64,000 nucleotides of DNA, taken from positions 62,683-126,682 of the forward strand of contig JAEVLN010000053.1 in NCBI GenBank assembly GCA_018350325.1. The letters run 5' to 3'. The notes under the pieces are model-generated. The model had not been told where the DNA came from. It saw only the letters and a program-made list of their open reading frames with translations, and ran no database searches. Source of the DNA: Globodera rostochiensis (taxonomy: Eukaryota > Nematoda > Chromadorea > Rhabditida > Heteroderidae). A program made the translations under genes and the position numbers. How positions within the stretch are numbered: position 1 is the first letter of the stretch; each line of letters opens with the position of its first letter. Of this stretch, positions 12,031 through 24,082 are shown piece after piece.

Positions 12031-12873
12031 TCATGGCATCTCCACGAGAGTGGACAACAAATTTTGGAATTGTCTGACCGAAAGGTTGTCACATTTCGAA
12101 ATCTTTATGTTGGTCAGCAATGTTCCTTTTTTAGTTGCTTTCCTGTGGCCCGAAAATGCACCACATTTTTTCATAACTATTTTGCTTAATATGTAGCTCA
12201 ACAGTCGCGTTGTGAGGGACCCGGCCGCCGGGACATTTTTTTTGAAGATTTTGACTTGAAATTGCACGAATCAAGGAGTACTATTTTTGAAAATTCTCAT
12301 TTTCCCGTAAGAATTGAAATTTTTGACTTCAATGGAAAATTTCCAAAATTTATGGCATTTGCCACAAAAACTCGTGCCCGTTTTATAATCCCGTGTCCCC
12401 CGGCGGGGACTTAGTCCGCGTAAAACTATCTATGTAGGTATTCAGATTTATTTGCCACATTTGAAAAAAGCGTTTTTATACTTACGATTAGCCGGCAATA
12501 TTGTTTTACACATTATACAACATTAACAATGGGCTTTTGGCAGAATTTTGCGAAAGTAAAAAAAAAATTGAATCGAAACCTTTTGATAATTAAAGGTTTT
12601 TCTGTTTTTTTTTGAGTATCGAATTTATTTGCGGCGTGCGGGAAAACGACTAAAATAAAAATTGAGGGAGCGGGAATTTCAAAAAGTGCGGGAACGGGAC
12701 CGGGAATCCCGCACTTTTCACGAGGGAATCCCATTCCCGCCGAGCTCTAGTTAAAATCATGTTTTTCAATAATAATTTATCGATTAACGAGTCTATTAAT
12801 TGGGCCGAAAAAAATTTGAGGTGTATGTATCTTCACTATGAATGTTCAAGCCCCAAAATTTCCTTTGGTTTTC

Positions 12874-14760
12874 AGTACTTCGGACAACAGCCGAAGGGCG
12901 ACGCTGAAAAAGAAGACAACCCCAAGGAAGACGAAACTACGGCGGCTGACGACAAAGAGGAGAAGCGGGAAGACGAAATAAGCCCGTTGTGCTCTATCTA
13001 CGACTTCAAGGTGTACAGAGAAAAGCGTTTTTTAATAAGATTTCCATTTAATCGATAAACAAATTTGTACGTTTTAAGGACGTCCGAGGCATTGGCACTT
13101 AAGCGCATTAATGTGCGTTGTTTTTTTTATGTACCTGTAGTTCACGGCATGGGGGCATGGGGCGCCAAAACGGCATGGGACGCCAAAACGGCATGGGACG
13201 CCAAAACGGCATGGGACGCCAAAACGGCATGGGACGCCAAAACGCCATGGGACGCCAAAACGGCATGGGACGCCAAAACGCCATGGGACGCCAAAACGGC
13301 ATGGGACGCCAAAACGCCATGGGACGCCAAAACGGCATGGGACGCCAAAACGGCATGGGACGCCAAAACGGCATGGGACGCCAAAACGCCATGGGACGCC
13401 AAAACGGCATGGGACGCCAAAACAACCGCTAAACTGACCGGATCCGCTTCTACGCCTCCAAAATATTTAAGTGGCAAAGTTAAAAAAAAATTGTTTTTAT
13501 TATTTTTTGTCCAAATCTTTCCGTTGTTTTTCAATTACAGCTGACAAAAATAGACATGGACAGTTTGTCGTACGAACACGCCAAAAACGAGGTCAACATT
13601 TTAAAGGCGCTCAATCATCCCAACATCGTCAAATGTTCTACTCTTTCGAGGAACTGTCGCGGTTTTCGGTTGGCCCAATGCTTTAAATATTCACTTAAAA
13701 TTTTGTTTACTCTTTCCTCGTTTGTTTTTTAGAGTTTCGTTTATTTTGGGGGGGGGGGGGTTTGAGAATTTTTGGAGAGTTTTGCGATTGTCGTAAAAAA
13801 CATCAACTTTTACGCGCGTTACCGGTCATTTTTAATTTGCAATTTGAAGGGCGTCAAATACCTTGTGCTTGTGTTGGAGTATGTCAACGGCGGTGACCTG
13901 GAGACGTGGCTGAAGGTGTTGTGTTCGCACAATTTTCAAGGGAAAAACGACAAAAAAAAACAAACATTTTTAGACAAAAGAGAATGAATTAAGAGAATTA
14001 AAGAATCGTCAAGATTCGAGAATTCACTGAAAGGAACACCTCCAACTCCAAATAGTCATTTTTTGCAACATTCGGAAAGCATTTTTTAGCGGAAGACCAC
14101 CGACCACAGGTTGCTGGTGCCGGAAGCGGACATTTGGCGCGTGTTCACCCAAATTGCTGACGCTGTTTCCTTCATCCACAAGCAGCACATCATTCACCGC
14201 GACTTAAAGCCGCCCAACGTGCTGTTTACCACGGAAAACACCGTCAAACTCGCCGACTTTAGGGTGGCGGTACGCCCTATTACATGTCGCCGGAGCGCAT
14301 TCTTGAGAAGACGTACACGACGAAGTCCGACATTTGGTCGCTCGGATGCATTCTCTATGAAGTGAGTGAATGAGTTTTATCTCATCAAAAACTCTGATCA
14401 CTGATCGGTTAGAGAGCCTGGGAGCCTAGCTGATCTTTTTATTTTTGAAATTTAACAAAAATTGTCTGAAAAATTTCAAAAACAAAGAAATCTTTGGTTT
14501 CCCCACATTTAGATGGCCACACTGCGCTCCCGTTCTTCAGTGAGAAGGACAACATCAGCTCGCTGAAGCAGAAGATCCAAGATGCTGAATATCCTCCGTT
14601 GCCCGACCGTTGCTGCTACACTGAACAGCTTGAACTGCTCGTCCAGTTTTGTCTTCAACCCGTGTATAAAGAGCGCCGTCAATTGTCCATCGGATTGCCG
14701 CAAAAATGGCCGGCCATTGGGGCATTGGTGGTGGTGGGGCGACGACGTCAAAATAAACCC
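12874..14760 (+). pseudogene. NEK6/7-like protein kinase, degraded
   Basis: Exon 12874-13010 encodes an acidic, lysine-rich leader ending SPLCSIYDFK. The next coding block, where the glycine-rich loop should be, is an 18-bp minisatellite. Then come RFYASKIFK (catalytic-lysine strand), KIDMDSLSYEHAKNEVNILK and HPNIVK, with a one-base shift before MFYSFEE. After introns come YLVLVLEYVNGGDLETWLK, the catalytic loop IIHRDLKPPNVLF, and the C-lobe SEKDNISSLKQKIQDAEYPP, typical of NEK6/7 mitotic kinases. After LADF the frame is lost and the activation segment is missing. Lack of a P-loop, the frameshifts and the damaged DFG region argue against activity. Confidence 0.75.
13148..13424 (+). repeat. 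18-bp coding-type minisatellite, about 15 copies
   Basis: Tandem ATGGGACGCCAAAACGGC units, with some C/G variants, keep a multiple-of-three period, so several frames stay open (for example the MGRQNG hexapeptide). The array replaces the expected kinase P-loop exon. Confidence 0.95.
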
Positions 14761-16321
14761 CTAACAAATTCGTATCGATTTTGTACATTTTATATTTTAG
14801 TCCTAATTTTTGTATTTCATTTTCAAAATTAATTTTGTGCTTTCCGGGAAAGTTGAACGAGTGTTTTGTACATTTTTTCACCAATTTTTTGAATAAATAC
14901 TCCCAACCCGCTTGAGTTAACGCCCGAGGCGCAGTATATCCATTTTCTCGGAAAAAATTCACTTTTCGTCAATCGCTCTGAAGCGAAAACATTTGCCAGT
15001 GGCCCAGGAGCCACAATGCTCATTTTGTAAACGGGTTCAGAATGACAAAAATGTAAAATGTGTCACTCGAAATGAACATCAACGAGATCGATATCATCAA
15101 AATTACGGCATTCCCGTATTTTTCCAGCACCCCGTCCCGGTCCCGTCCTACCCTACTTTTGAACCTAAAATTAAAAAATTTTCAAAAAAAAATCTCGAGT
15201 CTCGGCGTCAAGTCACGGTATCGAGTCTCGAGAATCGGAAACGGGGCCTTTTTTTGTTTGATTTTTTTTTTTATTCGGCAGTGCTTATCAGATTTTCGGC
15301 CCCTAACTTTACACTTGCATTGAATACGATCAAAATTTAAAGTCATTAAAATTAACAAAAAAATCCAAAAACTAGGCGTGCTTAAACCGGCGGTTATCGC
15401 AACCGTTTAACCGGTACAGTGCAACCAACCCTAGCTAAAAGGACAATAAAATTTAATCATTCCATCGACTATTTGCACATTCAAAAAATTTCATTGGATA
15501 TGTAAACAAATGACAGAAAGTTTATAAACTGGTAAAATTTGTCTGACGATTGTGAAACAGGCAAAATCGTTAAATAAAGTCTGAGCAAAACTTAAAATGT
15601 TCGGTTGAAATAAAAATTTTAACGGAAATTAAAATCGTTTGTTCGTTCAGCCGACGGAACGTAACTTCGATGCCGCCAAATGATGGCTTAACTTTGGCCT
15701 TTTGTGAAGCTGATTTGCCTATAAATAAGCCGTGGCGAATGAATGCCGACAACAAATTCGCTTCGCAGATTCTCCTAATATGGGCCTAATCCGAATCAAA
15801 TCACGCTTAATTACTTCATTAATCTTTGTAATCGCATTTCCCGTGGCAATTTGTCAAGAACCCTCCCCGAATGGCACAACAACGCCCGCTTCTCTCATAA
15901 AAATAGATTGGTTTTGTGGGAGTGACCGCTTCAATATGGCAATAGAATTTAAATTTTGGCCAAATTTTGTCAATTTAAGTTTATGTCGGAGAATGCGGTA
16001 ACAAGAGATTGTCCTACCAGAAAAAGTAATTATTTTTAGTCATTTTTTCAATTTGTATAAACTCAAAATTCAGACGGATTTAACAATTGTTGTGTGGCGC
16101 ATGACCTGTGAACTTTGACGTGACGCCTCTCACATTTCAATTTTGCTTATTTCAGATGTTATTCGGCACAAACCGGTCAAATCAATTGTGATGATAAATT
16201 TTGCAATTGCTTAGCGGTGACTTTTTGTTTTTTAATTTAATTTTTAAAATGTTTAAAAAAAATATTTTATAGGAAGCGGCCAACGGAACCAGAGTTTGCG
16301 CGGCCTATGAGGCCAAAGCGT
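13677..16321 (-). repeat. Right arm of the giant inverted repeat
   Basis: Reverse-complement partner of 8374-11020, with only scattered substitutions and small indels. Such high identity implies a young event or ongoing gene conversion between the arms. Confidence 0.95.
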
Positions 16322-16587
16322 TTTGTTTGCTCGTCCGTCAATTTGGCGACGGCCCTTACAGAGCGTCGGCTCCGTCTATTTTAAATATAAAGTTAAATAA
16401 AATTGAAATTTAAATTGAAATTCGGCGGCTTTTCAGTTGCACGTGGAGCCGTTGCGGCTTTTGGTTTAACACCGCCAAACAATTGGGCTGCGACTGCGAT
16501 GGCACTGAGACCAGAGGCTGCGGTCCGTTAGGCATCGGCCGCAGCTACCAGTGCTGTCCCACGTGTCTCATCAACGGGAACAAATAA
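15780..16587 (+). CDS. Secreted cysteine-rich protein, effector candidate
   Basis: Four exons (15780-15997, 16156-16216, 16273-16364, 16437-16587) with GT-AG introns join in frame into 173 residues. The N-terminus MGLIRIKSRLITSLIFVIAF then PVAICQ is a signal peptide. The rest is dense in cysteine: NCDDKFCNC, TRVCAAYEAKAFC, CTWSRCGFWF, GCDCDG, GCGP and YQCCPTC. This suggests a compact disulphide-bonded secreted protein. I do not recognise a named family. Exons 1-2 and part of exon 3 lie in the right arm of the inverted repeat; the remainder lies outside it. A damaged copy is in the left arm and a copy lacking exon 1 is at 20674-21108. Confidence 0.8.
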
Positions 16588-17214
16588 ATGCGACGGCATT
16601 AAATTCGATGCCAATTTATTCCGTTTGAATTCTCTGCTATTTTCCCCCCAACAGATTTTAGATTTAAAAATTCTAAACATAATAAGCGCATTGGCCCTCA
16701 TATCCGTGGAATTTATTTGCAAACATTAAATTATTCCTTTTTACCCTGCTCTTATCCCCTAACCTAGCTGAGAATAAATATTAATATAATATAAACAATG
16801 AATTTGTTTAATGATAAATTGGCGAAAATTACTTTTTGCATTCCTTATCCAGCACAAAAAGTCCATTTGTCTCGATTTGCATTCATTCCACGGGTCACGC
16901 GCCCAAGAAGGCCTGAATAAATATATATTTCATTTATTTATATAATATTTAGTTATTTTAATTAATATTACGCATCGCTGGGGTCAGCAAATGCCGTCAA
17001 GGCAATTAAAAGGTTTATTATGCGCATCATTTGCTAAGTTTAATATTTTAGTTTATTCAATTTGTTTTGTGTGTTTGCAAAAATAAAATTGTGTTAAAAA
17101 TGTAAATGAATCTGATGGGATGGGAAAGTGATTTTAATCAGGATTTTGTCTTCATCACAACAAGAGTGTGTGATGGACCATAAAATACCTTTTGGACTTA
17201 TGGTAAGTCGACGC
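16588..17214. other. 3' flank of the cysteine-rich gene, duplicated
   Basis: AT-rich sequence also present at about 21109-21674. No coding potential is seen. Confidence 0.5.
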
Positions 17215-17740
17215 ACCTTTGAATTTTTGATTTCTTAAAGAAAAAATAAACAATTTTTAGATGGGGTGCGTTCATGTCCAAATTACTCTCGCCGCCTGAC
17301 TCTCTCTTTTTAGCACACTATTTCTTCAAAAAATAAAGTTTCATAAATTAAACTAAAACAATTTTTAGATGGGGTGCGTTTATGTCCAAATTACTCTCGC
17401 CGCCTGACTCTCTCTCTTTAGCACACTATGTCTTCAAAAAATAAATTTACAGAAATTAAACGAAAACATTGTTTAGATGGGGTGCGTGCGTTCATGTCCA
17501 AATTACTCTCGCCGCCTGATTCTCTCTTTTTAGCACACTATTTCTTCAAAAAATAAAGTTTCATATATTAAACTTAAACAATTTTTAGATGGGGTGCGTT
17601 GATGTCCAAATTACTTTCGCCGCCTGACTCTCACTTTTTAGCACACTATTTCTTCAAAAAATAAAATTTTTACAAATTAAATTAAAATAATTTTTAGATG
17701 GGGTGCGTTGATGTCCAAATTACTTTCGCCGCCTGATTAC
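17215..17740 (+). repeat. Satellite array, 5 units of about 108 bp
   Basis: Units read AGATGGGGTGCGTTCATGTC, then CAAATTACTCTCGCCGCCTG, a CTCTCTTTTTAGCACACTA block and an AT-rich tail. It is the same family, in opposite orientation, as 11575-12030. A diverged single unit lies at about 17860-17935. Confidence 0.9.
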
Positions 17741-18202
17741 GCGAGGAAAAGTGGCGAAAAACTTGCAAATTAAAATAGATTTTTTTTTATTGCGCCGTTA
17801 GTAGCTTATCTGGTAAGGGGGCATTTAGATTGTTTGAATGGGTTTCAAAATTAGGTTTGACAAAGAGAGGGTCAGACGTCGAGAGTAATTGAGCAACGAA
17901 CGCACCCTATACGAACAATTGTTACTACTTTTCATAAAGTTTTAGAAAATGCTGTGTTGGTTTGTTGGTTGATAAATGAGCCCTGAGCTCAGGGTGGCTT
18001 AGGCCTTAGGCTAACAAACACCAAGCCAAGGTGGCCTCGAACTTTTGAAGATATACTTAGAAATGAAAAGAAGGCAATTTTTTTGAGCTTGAAATGCTTT
18101 AGAACATTTTCTCGTTTAAATAGGCGAGTGAGGAGTAATTAATAATATTAAGCAATATTTCCATCACGCCTAGATCTTTTTGTCTTATCGAGCTGTTGAT
18201 TG

Positions 18203-18379
18203 ATGCCAAAATTGCCTCTATCCATCAACAAGGAAAACACCCATCATTTGCAGCGGACTTTGGACCGAACATTGAATCTAAGGAGGAAGAAGCACCCCGG
18301 GGACAGTGAAAACCAATTTTCTTTTGATTATTGTTTCTTTGCAAGGCTGCCGAAAGTTTTGCTTTCAAAATTTGACTGA
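18203..18379 (+). CDS. Short open frame of unknown function (58 aa)
   Basis: Starts MPKLPLSINKENTHHLQRTL and continues into a lysine/arginine-rich middle (RRKKHPGD). It is less AT-rich than its surroundings. In the duplicate at about 23050-23230 an extra T in the CAATTTTTC run shifts the frame, which weighs against a conserved protein. It could equally be an exon or non-coding. Confidence 0.2.
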   Translation: MPKLPLSINKENTHHLQRTLDRTLNLRRKKHPGDSENQFSFDYCFFARLPKVLLSKFD

Positions 18380-19554
18380 TTTGATATTTCTGTCATGCAA
18401 CTCTACATGAATAAAGAAATTGAATTTTCCATGACTCGATTCAAATAAGGGTGTTCACCCCCGATCTCCGACCCAAAAAAAGGTGGGGTCAGGGAGGCCT
18501 GGTTGGCCACGTCGGGGGTCGGGGACCAGCCTTAGTTTTAGTGGTGCATTTTCGGGTTTTATTGCATTTCTGCGGGCTAACGATTAATTGCTTTATTTTT
18601 CTGCAGTGAATACTGTGAGAAAAATCCTCTTTTCTGTTGTTGTCGAACTCTGTTTAATTCCCCAAAAGCACTCACGACCAGCTTACGCGATGAATTATTT
18701 ATTTAGCAAAGCAATTAAATTAAAGGGACGGCGATCGAATTTCCGCACGTAACACAAGGTATGAGACAAACCAAGGGAAAATGGCAGGTCAAAAAAGACG
18801 CCAACAAAACGCCAAACATTTAAATTAAAAAGTCAATTTGTCCCAAAATCAAACTCCAACATCACAATACCTATTTTCAATTAAAATATCTAAATTTTCT
18901 CATTCGGGCACGAATCTCTTTCTCTCGCGCTCACATTCAAAACCTCTAGATTCACGCCACACGAATGCACCATAATGCACGAGAAGAAGACCACCTTCAG
19001 CAGGAGGGGTAAATTGAAATGCATGTTTTCTAGTGTGGATAGGCCTAGATCACGATCCGAACTCACATTTTGCAAATGTCGAACGCCGAACTCGAATACA
19101 AACATTTTTCAAAATTTCAAATAAAACCTTTTTCATCTACTTGAAAGTAAATTCTGAATTTTAAGCCCCAAAAAGATTGAAGCATTTTATGGCATTGAGG
19201 GTCAAAAATATGGCATTTTAAGGCACTTTTCTTAAGGGATTTTCAAAAAAACATTTTTTGTTTTAGAATCTCTTCACGTCTGCTGGGGGAGTCGGCGGTG
19301 CTGAAAGGCGCCGCCGAAAATTGTGAATTTTGACTCTTATTTGTCGAGATTTGCAATAAAAGCAACAAATTTTTTTGAAGACAAGTATCACTATTTTCGG
19401 AAAATCCCCATTTTTCCCTCAAAAAATGGTTCAATTTGAATTTATGCTTTTTTTGGACATTGTAACAAAAATTGAGGCAGGCCAAATCATGATTGGATGC
19501 AAATTTGAAAAAAAAAACAAAATTAAAAAACCTCGAAAATTCTGATCAGCATGC

Positions 19555-19676
19555 TGAGCAGCGCTCCCGAAGGCCCAAAGATTTGCCAAAAGTGGGCCAA
19601 AATGACGACGAGTAGCACAACGATTAGTGCAGGCGGGAAGAAGGAGGAGGAAATGGCCAGCAAATGCACCGCCATG
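19555..19676 (-). pseudogene. Truncated copy of small membrane-protein gene
   Basis: Minus-strand sequence repeats the first part of the gene at 25447-25953 (hydrophobic ALIVVLLVVILAHFWQ) but diverges after the GPSGAL codons, where the duplication ends. The second exon is absent. Confidence 0.6.
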
Positions 19677-20599
19677 GCCAAGAGCAGCAAGGTATGTTAT
19701 TGTATAGAGAGAGATAAACAAAGTGGTCAATTGATTAACCAACATGTTTTTCCCGTCCAATTCTGCAAGAATGTGCCGATTCGCCCAAATTCAATTTTGG
19801 AATACTTGTCGAAATGCCCACCCCCCCCCCCAAAAAATCCCCATAAATTTGGAACCGGACCACACACAATAAAAATCTGCTGAACATGGCAACAACTGCA
19901 AATGAAGAGAATTTTTGACCCACGGATGGCAAAAAAGAAAAAAAAGCTAATTAGTTCATTTGCGCAAATCATAACGCCAAAATCATTTAAACGAATTAAC
20001 AGACTAACTCTAATGACGCAGCAGAGAGTGTGATGTCAGACATTATATCACCGTCATTGAATTAACGTATTTCCTAAAATAGAACCCCCACCCCCTAAAA
20101 TAGAGCCCCCCCCCCAATTTATGAGTTTTTTTTTTTGCAAAATTGGCCATATTTTGGATTTTGCAAACTTTTGAAAATAACTCAAGCGTAAAAATTCTTT
20201 TTTTTCTCCATTTTTTTCGCCAAGTTTATAAGCCATTGGCCAACTTTAAGCAAAGATATGAATTTTAAAAAATTCATTGACTTCTTGTAAAAAAATGAAA
20301 ATTCGGAAGTCTAAATTGTTGGGCTTCATTGAAAAAGCATGAATTCGACTTGGTATTTCACTGTAATTTTTTTCTTTTAAAATGATTTTGAAGCCAAAAT
20401 AGATTTTTGGAACAATTTGCATTTTACCCAAAAAAATGTTTGTATTCCGGTCCGGTGTTCGAAATCGGGCAAACTGGAGGTCAGATTCGAATGTACGCCC
20501 CCGAATACCCCATAAATAGCCTTTTGTTTGCCAGATTGAATCCGTTAACTACTGAAATCACACATGTTTTTACAAGGTTGAGTATGAAATAATAAGTCT
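19558..20599 (+). repeat. Segmental duplication B, copy 1
   Basis: Near-identical to 25836-26886, starting at AGCGCTCCCGAAGGCCCAAA. It contains a truncated copy of the small membrane-protein gene (minus strand) followed by about 0.9 kb of non-coding sequence. Its right edge abuts the start of duplication A copy 2, so the two duplications interlock. Confidence 0.9.
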
Positions 20600-20673
20600 A
20601 GATTTTTGTTGTGTGGCGCATGACCTGTGAACTTTGACGTGACGCTCTCACATTTCAATTTTGCTTATTTCAG

Positions 20674-21108
20674 ATGTTATTCGGCACAAACCGGTCAAAT
20701 CAATTGTGATGATAAATTTTGCAATTGCTTATTGGTGACTTTTTGTTTTTTAATTTAATTTTTAAAATGTTTAAAAAAAATATTTTATAGGAAGCGGCCA
20801 ACGGAACCAGAGTTTGTTCGGCCTATGAGGCCAAAGCGTTTTGTTTGCTCGTCCGTCAGTTTGGCGACGGCCCTTACAGAGCGTCGGCTCCGTCTATTTT
20901 AAATATAAAGTTAAATAAAATTCAAATTCAAATTCAAATTTAAATTCGGCTTTTCAGTTGCACGTGGAGCCGTTGCGGCTTTTGGTTTAACACCGCCAAA
21001 CAATTGGGCTGCGACTGCGATGGCACTGAGACCAGAGGCTGCGGTCCGTTAGGCATCGGCCGCAGCTACCAGTGCTGTCCCACGTGTCTCATTAACGGGA
21101 ACAAATAA
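20674..21108 (+). pseudogene. Cysteine-rich gene copy lacking its signal-peptide exon
   Basis: Exons 2-4 are present (20674-20734, 20791-20882, 20958-21108), open and with intact splice sites. The upstream sequence belongs to duplication B and supplies no matching exon 1. Unless a new first exon has been recruited, this copy cannot make a secreted protein. Confidence 0.75.
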
Positions 21109-21674
21109 ATGCGGCGGCATTAAATTTGATGTCAATTTATTCCGGTCGAATTCTTTGCTATTTTTCCCCCAACAGATTTTTCCAAACATTAAATTATTCC
21201 ATTTTACCCGGCTCTTATCCCCGAAACTAGCTGAGAATAAATATTAATATATAAACAATGAATTTGTTGCTAATGATAAATTGGCGAAAATTACTTTTTG
21301 CATTCCTTATCCAGCACAAAAAGTCCATTTGTCTTGATTTGCATTCATTCCACGGGTCACGCGCCCAAGAAGGCCTGAATAAATATATATTTCATTTATT
21401 TATATAATATTTAGTTATTTTAATTAATATTACGCATCGCTGGGGTCAGCAAATGCCGTCAAGGCAATTAAAAGGTTTATTATGCGCATCATTTGCTAAG
21501 TTTAATATTTTTAGTTTATTCAATTTGTTTTGTGTGTTTGCAAAAATAAAATTGTGTTAAAAATGTAAATGAATCTGATGGGATGGGAAAGTGATTTTAA
21601 TCAGGATTTTGTCTTCATCACAACAAGAGTGTGTGATGGACCATAAAGTATCTTTTGGACTTATGGTAAGTCGA

Positions 21675-22510
21675 CGCACCTTTGAATTTTTGATTTCTTA
21701 AAGAAAAAATAAACAATTTTTAGATGGGGTGCGTTCATGTCCAAATTACTCTCGCCGCCTGACTCTCTCTTTTTAGCACACTATTTCTTCAAAAAATAAA
21801 GTTTCATAAATTAAACTAAAACAATTTTTAGATGGGGTGCGTTTATGTCCAAATTACTCTCGCCGCCTGACTCTCTCTCTTTAGCACACTATGTCTTCAA
21901 AAAATAAATTTACAGAAATTAAACGAAAACATTGTTTAGATGGGGTGCGTGCGTTCATGTCCAAATTACTCTCGCCGCCTGATTCTCACTTTTTAGCACA
22001 CTATTTCTTCAAAAAATAAAATTTTCAAAAAAGTGACTAAAACAATTTTTAGATGAGGTGCGTTCATGTCCAAATTACGCTCGCCGCCTGACTCTCTCTT
22101 TTTAGCACACTATTTCTTCAAAAAATAAAATTTCCAGAAATTAAACTAAACCAATTTTTAGACGAGGTGCGTTCATGTCCAAATTACTCACGCCGCCTGA
22201 CTCTCTCTTTTTAGCACACTATTTCTTCAAAAAATAAAATTTCATAAATTAAATTAAAATAATTTTTAGATGGGGTGCGTTGATGTCCAAATTACTTTCG
22301 CCGCCTGACTCTCACTTTTTAGCACACTATTTCTTCAAAAAATAAAATTTTTACAAATTAAATTAAAATAATTTTTAGATGGGGTGCGTTGATGTCCAAA
22401 TTACTTTCGCCGCCTGACTCTCACTTTTTAGCACACTATTTCTTCAAAAAATAAACAGAAATCAAACTAAAACAATTTTTAGATGGGGTGCGTTCATGTC
22501 CAAATTACTT
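21675..22510 (+). repeat. Satellite array, 8 units of about 108 bp
   Basis: Same unit as 17215-17740, with three more copies; variants such as AGATGAGG and AGACGAGG occur. The array expanded or contracted after the segmental duplication. Confidence 0.9.
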
Positions 22511-24082
22511 TCGCCTTTGCGACCAAATTTTTTAAAATCGCTTATTTTTTGATGCTTTTTATGAATGGAAGAGGTCCGGCGGCACCGGTAGGCGCCGCCG
22601 GGAAAATTTTTGAGATTTTGACTTAATTTGTTAAGAAAAAATTGGGCCAAAAATTACATTTGAGATGTTATTTTACTCTTTATTTTTCCTACGCTAAGAA
22701 AAAATTTGCTTTTTTCAAAATTTTGGAATTTTGGTGCGAGGTGGTATAGTGGGGCGGTGCCCGAGTGCGGCGTGGTGGGGGGCGGATCGACCCCCCCCCC
22801 CCTCCCCCATGCTCCAAATGGCCTTGATTTACCACGAGGAAAAGTGGCGAAAAACTTGCAAATTAAAAAACACCAAGCCAAGGTGGCCCCGAACTTTTGA
22901 AGATATACTTAAGAATGAAAAGAAGGCAATTTATTTGAGCTTGAAATGCTTTAGAAGCATTTTCTCGTTTAAATAGGCGAGTGAGGAGTAATTAATAATA
23001 TTAAGCAATATTTCCATCACGCCTAGATCTTTTTGTCTTATCGAGCTGTTGATTGATGCCAAAATTGCCTCTATCCATCAACAAGGAAAACACCCATCAT
23101 TTGCAGCGGACTTTGGACCGAACATTGAATCTAAGGAGGAAGAAGCACCCCGGGGACAGTGAAAACCAATTTTTCTTTTGATTATTGTTTCTTTGCAAGG
23201 CTGCCGAAAGTTTTGCTTTCAAAATTTGACTGATTTGATATTTCTGTCATGCAACTCTACATGAATAAAGAAATTGAATTTTCCATGACTCGATTCAAAT
23301 AAGGGTGTTCACCCCCGATCTCCGACCCAAAAAAAGGTGGGGTCAGGGAGGCCTGGTTGGCCACGTCGGGGGTCGGGGACCAGCCTTAGTTTTAGTGGTG
23401 CATTTTCGGGTTTTATTGCATTTCTGCGGGCTAACGATTAATTGCTTTATTTTTCTCCAGTGAATACTGTGAGAAAAATCCTCTTTTCTGTTGTTGTCGA
23501 ACTCTGTTTAATTCCCCAAAAGCACTCACGACCAGCTTACGCGATGAATTATTTATTTAGCAAAGCAATTAAATTAAAGGGACGGCGATCGAATTTCCGC
23601 ACGTAACACAAGGTATGAGACAAACCAAGGGAAAATGGCAGGTCAAAAAAGACGCCAACAAAACGCCAAACATTTAAATTAAAAAATCAATTTGTCCCAA
23701 AATCAAACTCCAACATCACAATAACTATTTTCAATTAAAATATCTAAATTTTCTCATTCGGGCACGAATCTCTTTCTCTCGCGCTCACATTCAAAACCTC
23801 TAGATTCACGCCACACGAATGCACCATAATGCACGAGAAGAAGACCACCTTCAGCAGGAGGGGTAAATTGAAAGGCATGTTTTCTAGTGTGTATAGGCCT
23901 AGATCACGATCCGAACTCACATTTTGCAAATGTCGAACGCCGAACTCGAATACATCACTATTTTCGGAAAATCCCCATTTTTCCCTCAAAAAATGGGAAA
24001 TTTTCACAAAGTTCTATGGCAAAATTATGGCAAGTGTGAAAATATGGCAAATTTCCAAAATTATGGCATTTATCATAAATAT

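Larger units (their letters stand above)
11021..13676. other. Spacer of the inverted repeat
   Basis: Single-copy relative to the arms. It contains a satellite array (about 11575-12030), AT-rich sequence with no visible gene (12040-12750), and the 5' exons and 18-bp minisatellite of the right-hand kinase copy (12874-13640). Confidence 0.7.
16088..19430 (+). repeat. Segmental duplication A, copy 1
   Basis: Starts at TTGTTGTGTGGCGCATGACC and is repeated from 20608. It includes exons 2-4 of the cysteine-rich gene, a satellite array and a unique-looking 1.2-kb tail. The copies differ mainly in satellite copy number, a 0.3-kb insertion near 22520-22860, and a deletion of 19105-19385-type sequence in copy 2. 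Confidence 0.9.
20608..23998 (+). repeat. Segmental duplication A, copy 2
   Basis: Second copy of 16088-19430, beginning within intron 1 of the cysteine-rich gene, so the signal-peptide exon was not copied. Confidence 0.9.

Noticed and set aside
13065..13544. Four overlapping open frames over the 18-bp repeat as real genes
   Set aside because: A period divisible by three keeps frames open by chance; only the kinase context gives any support.
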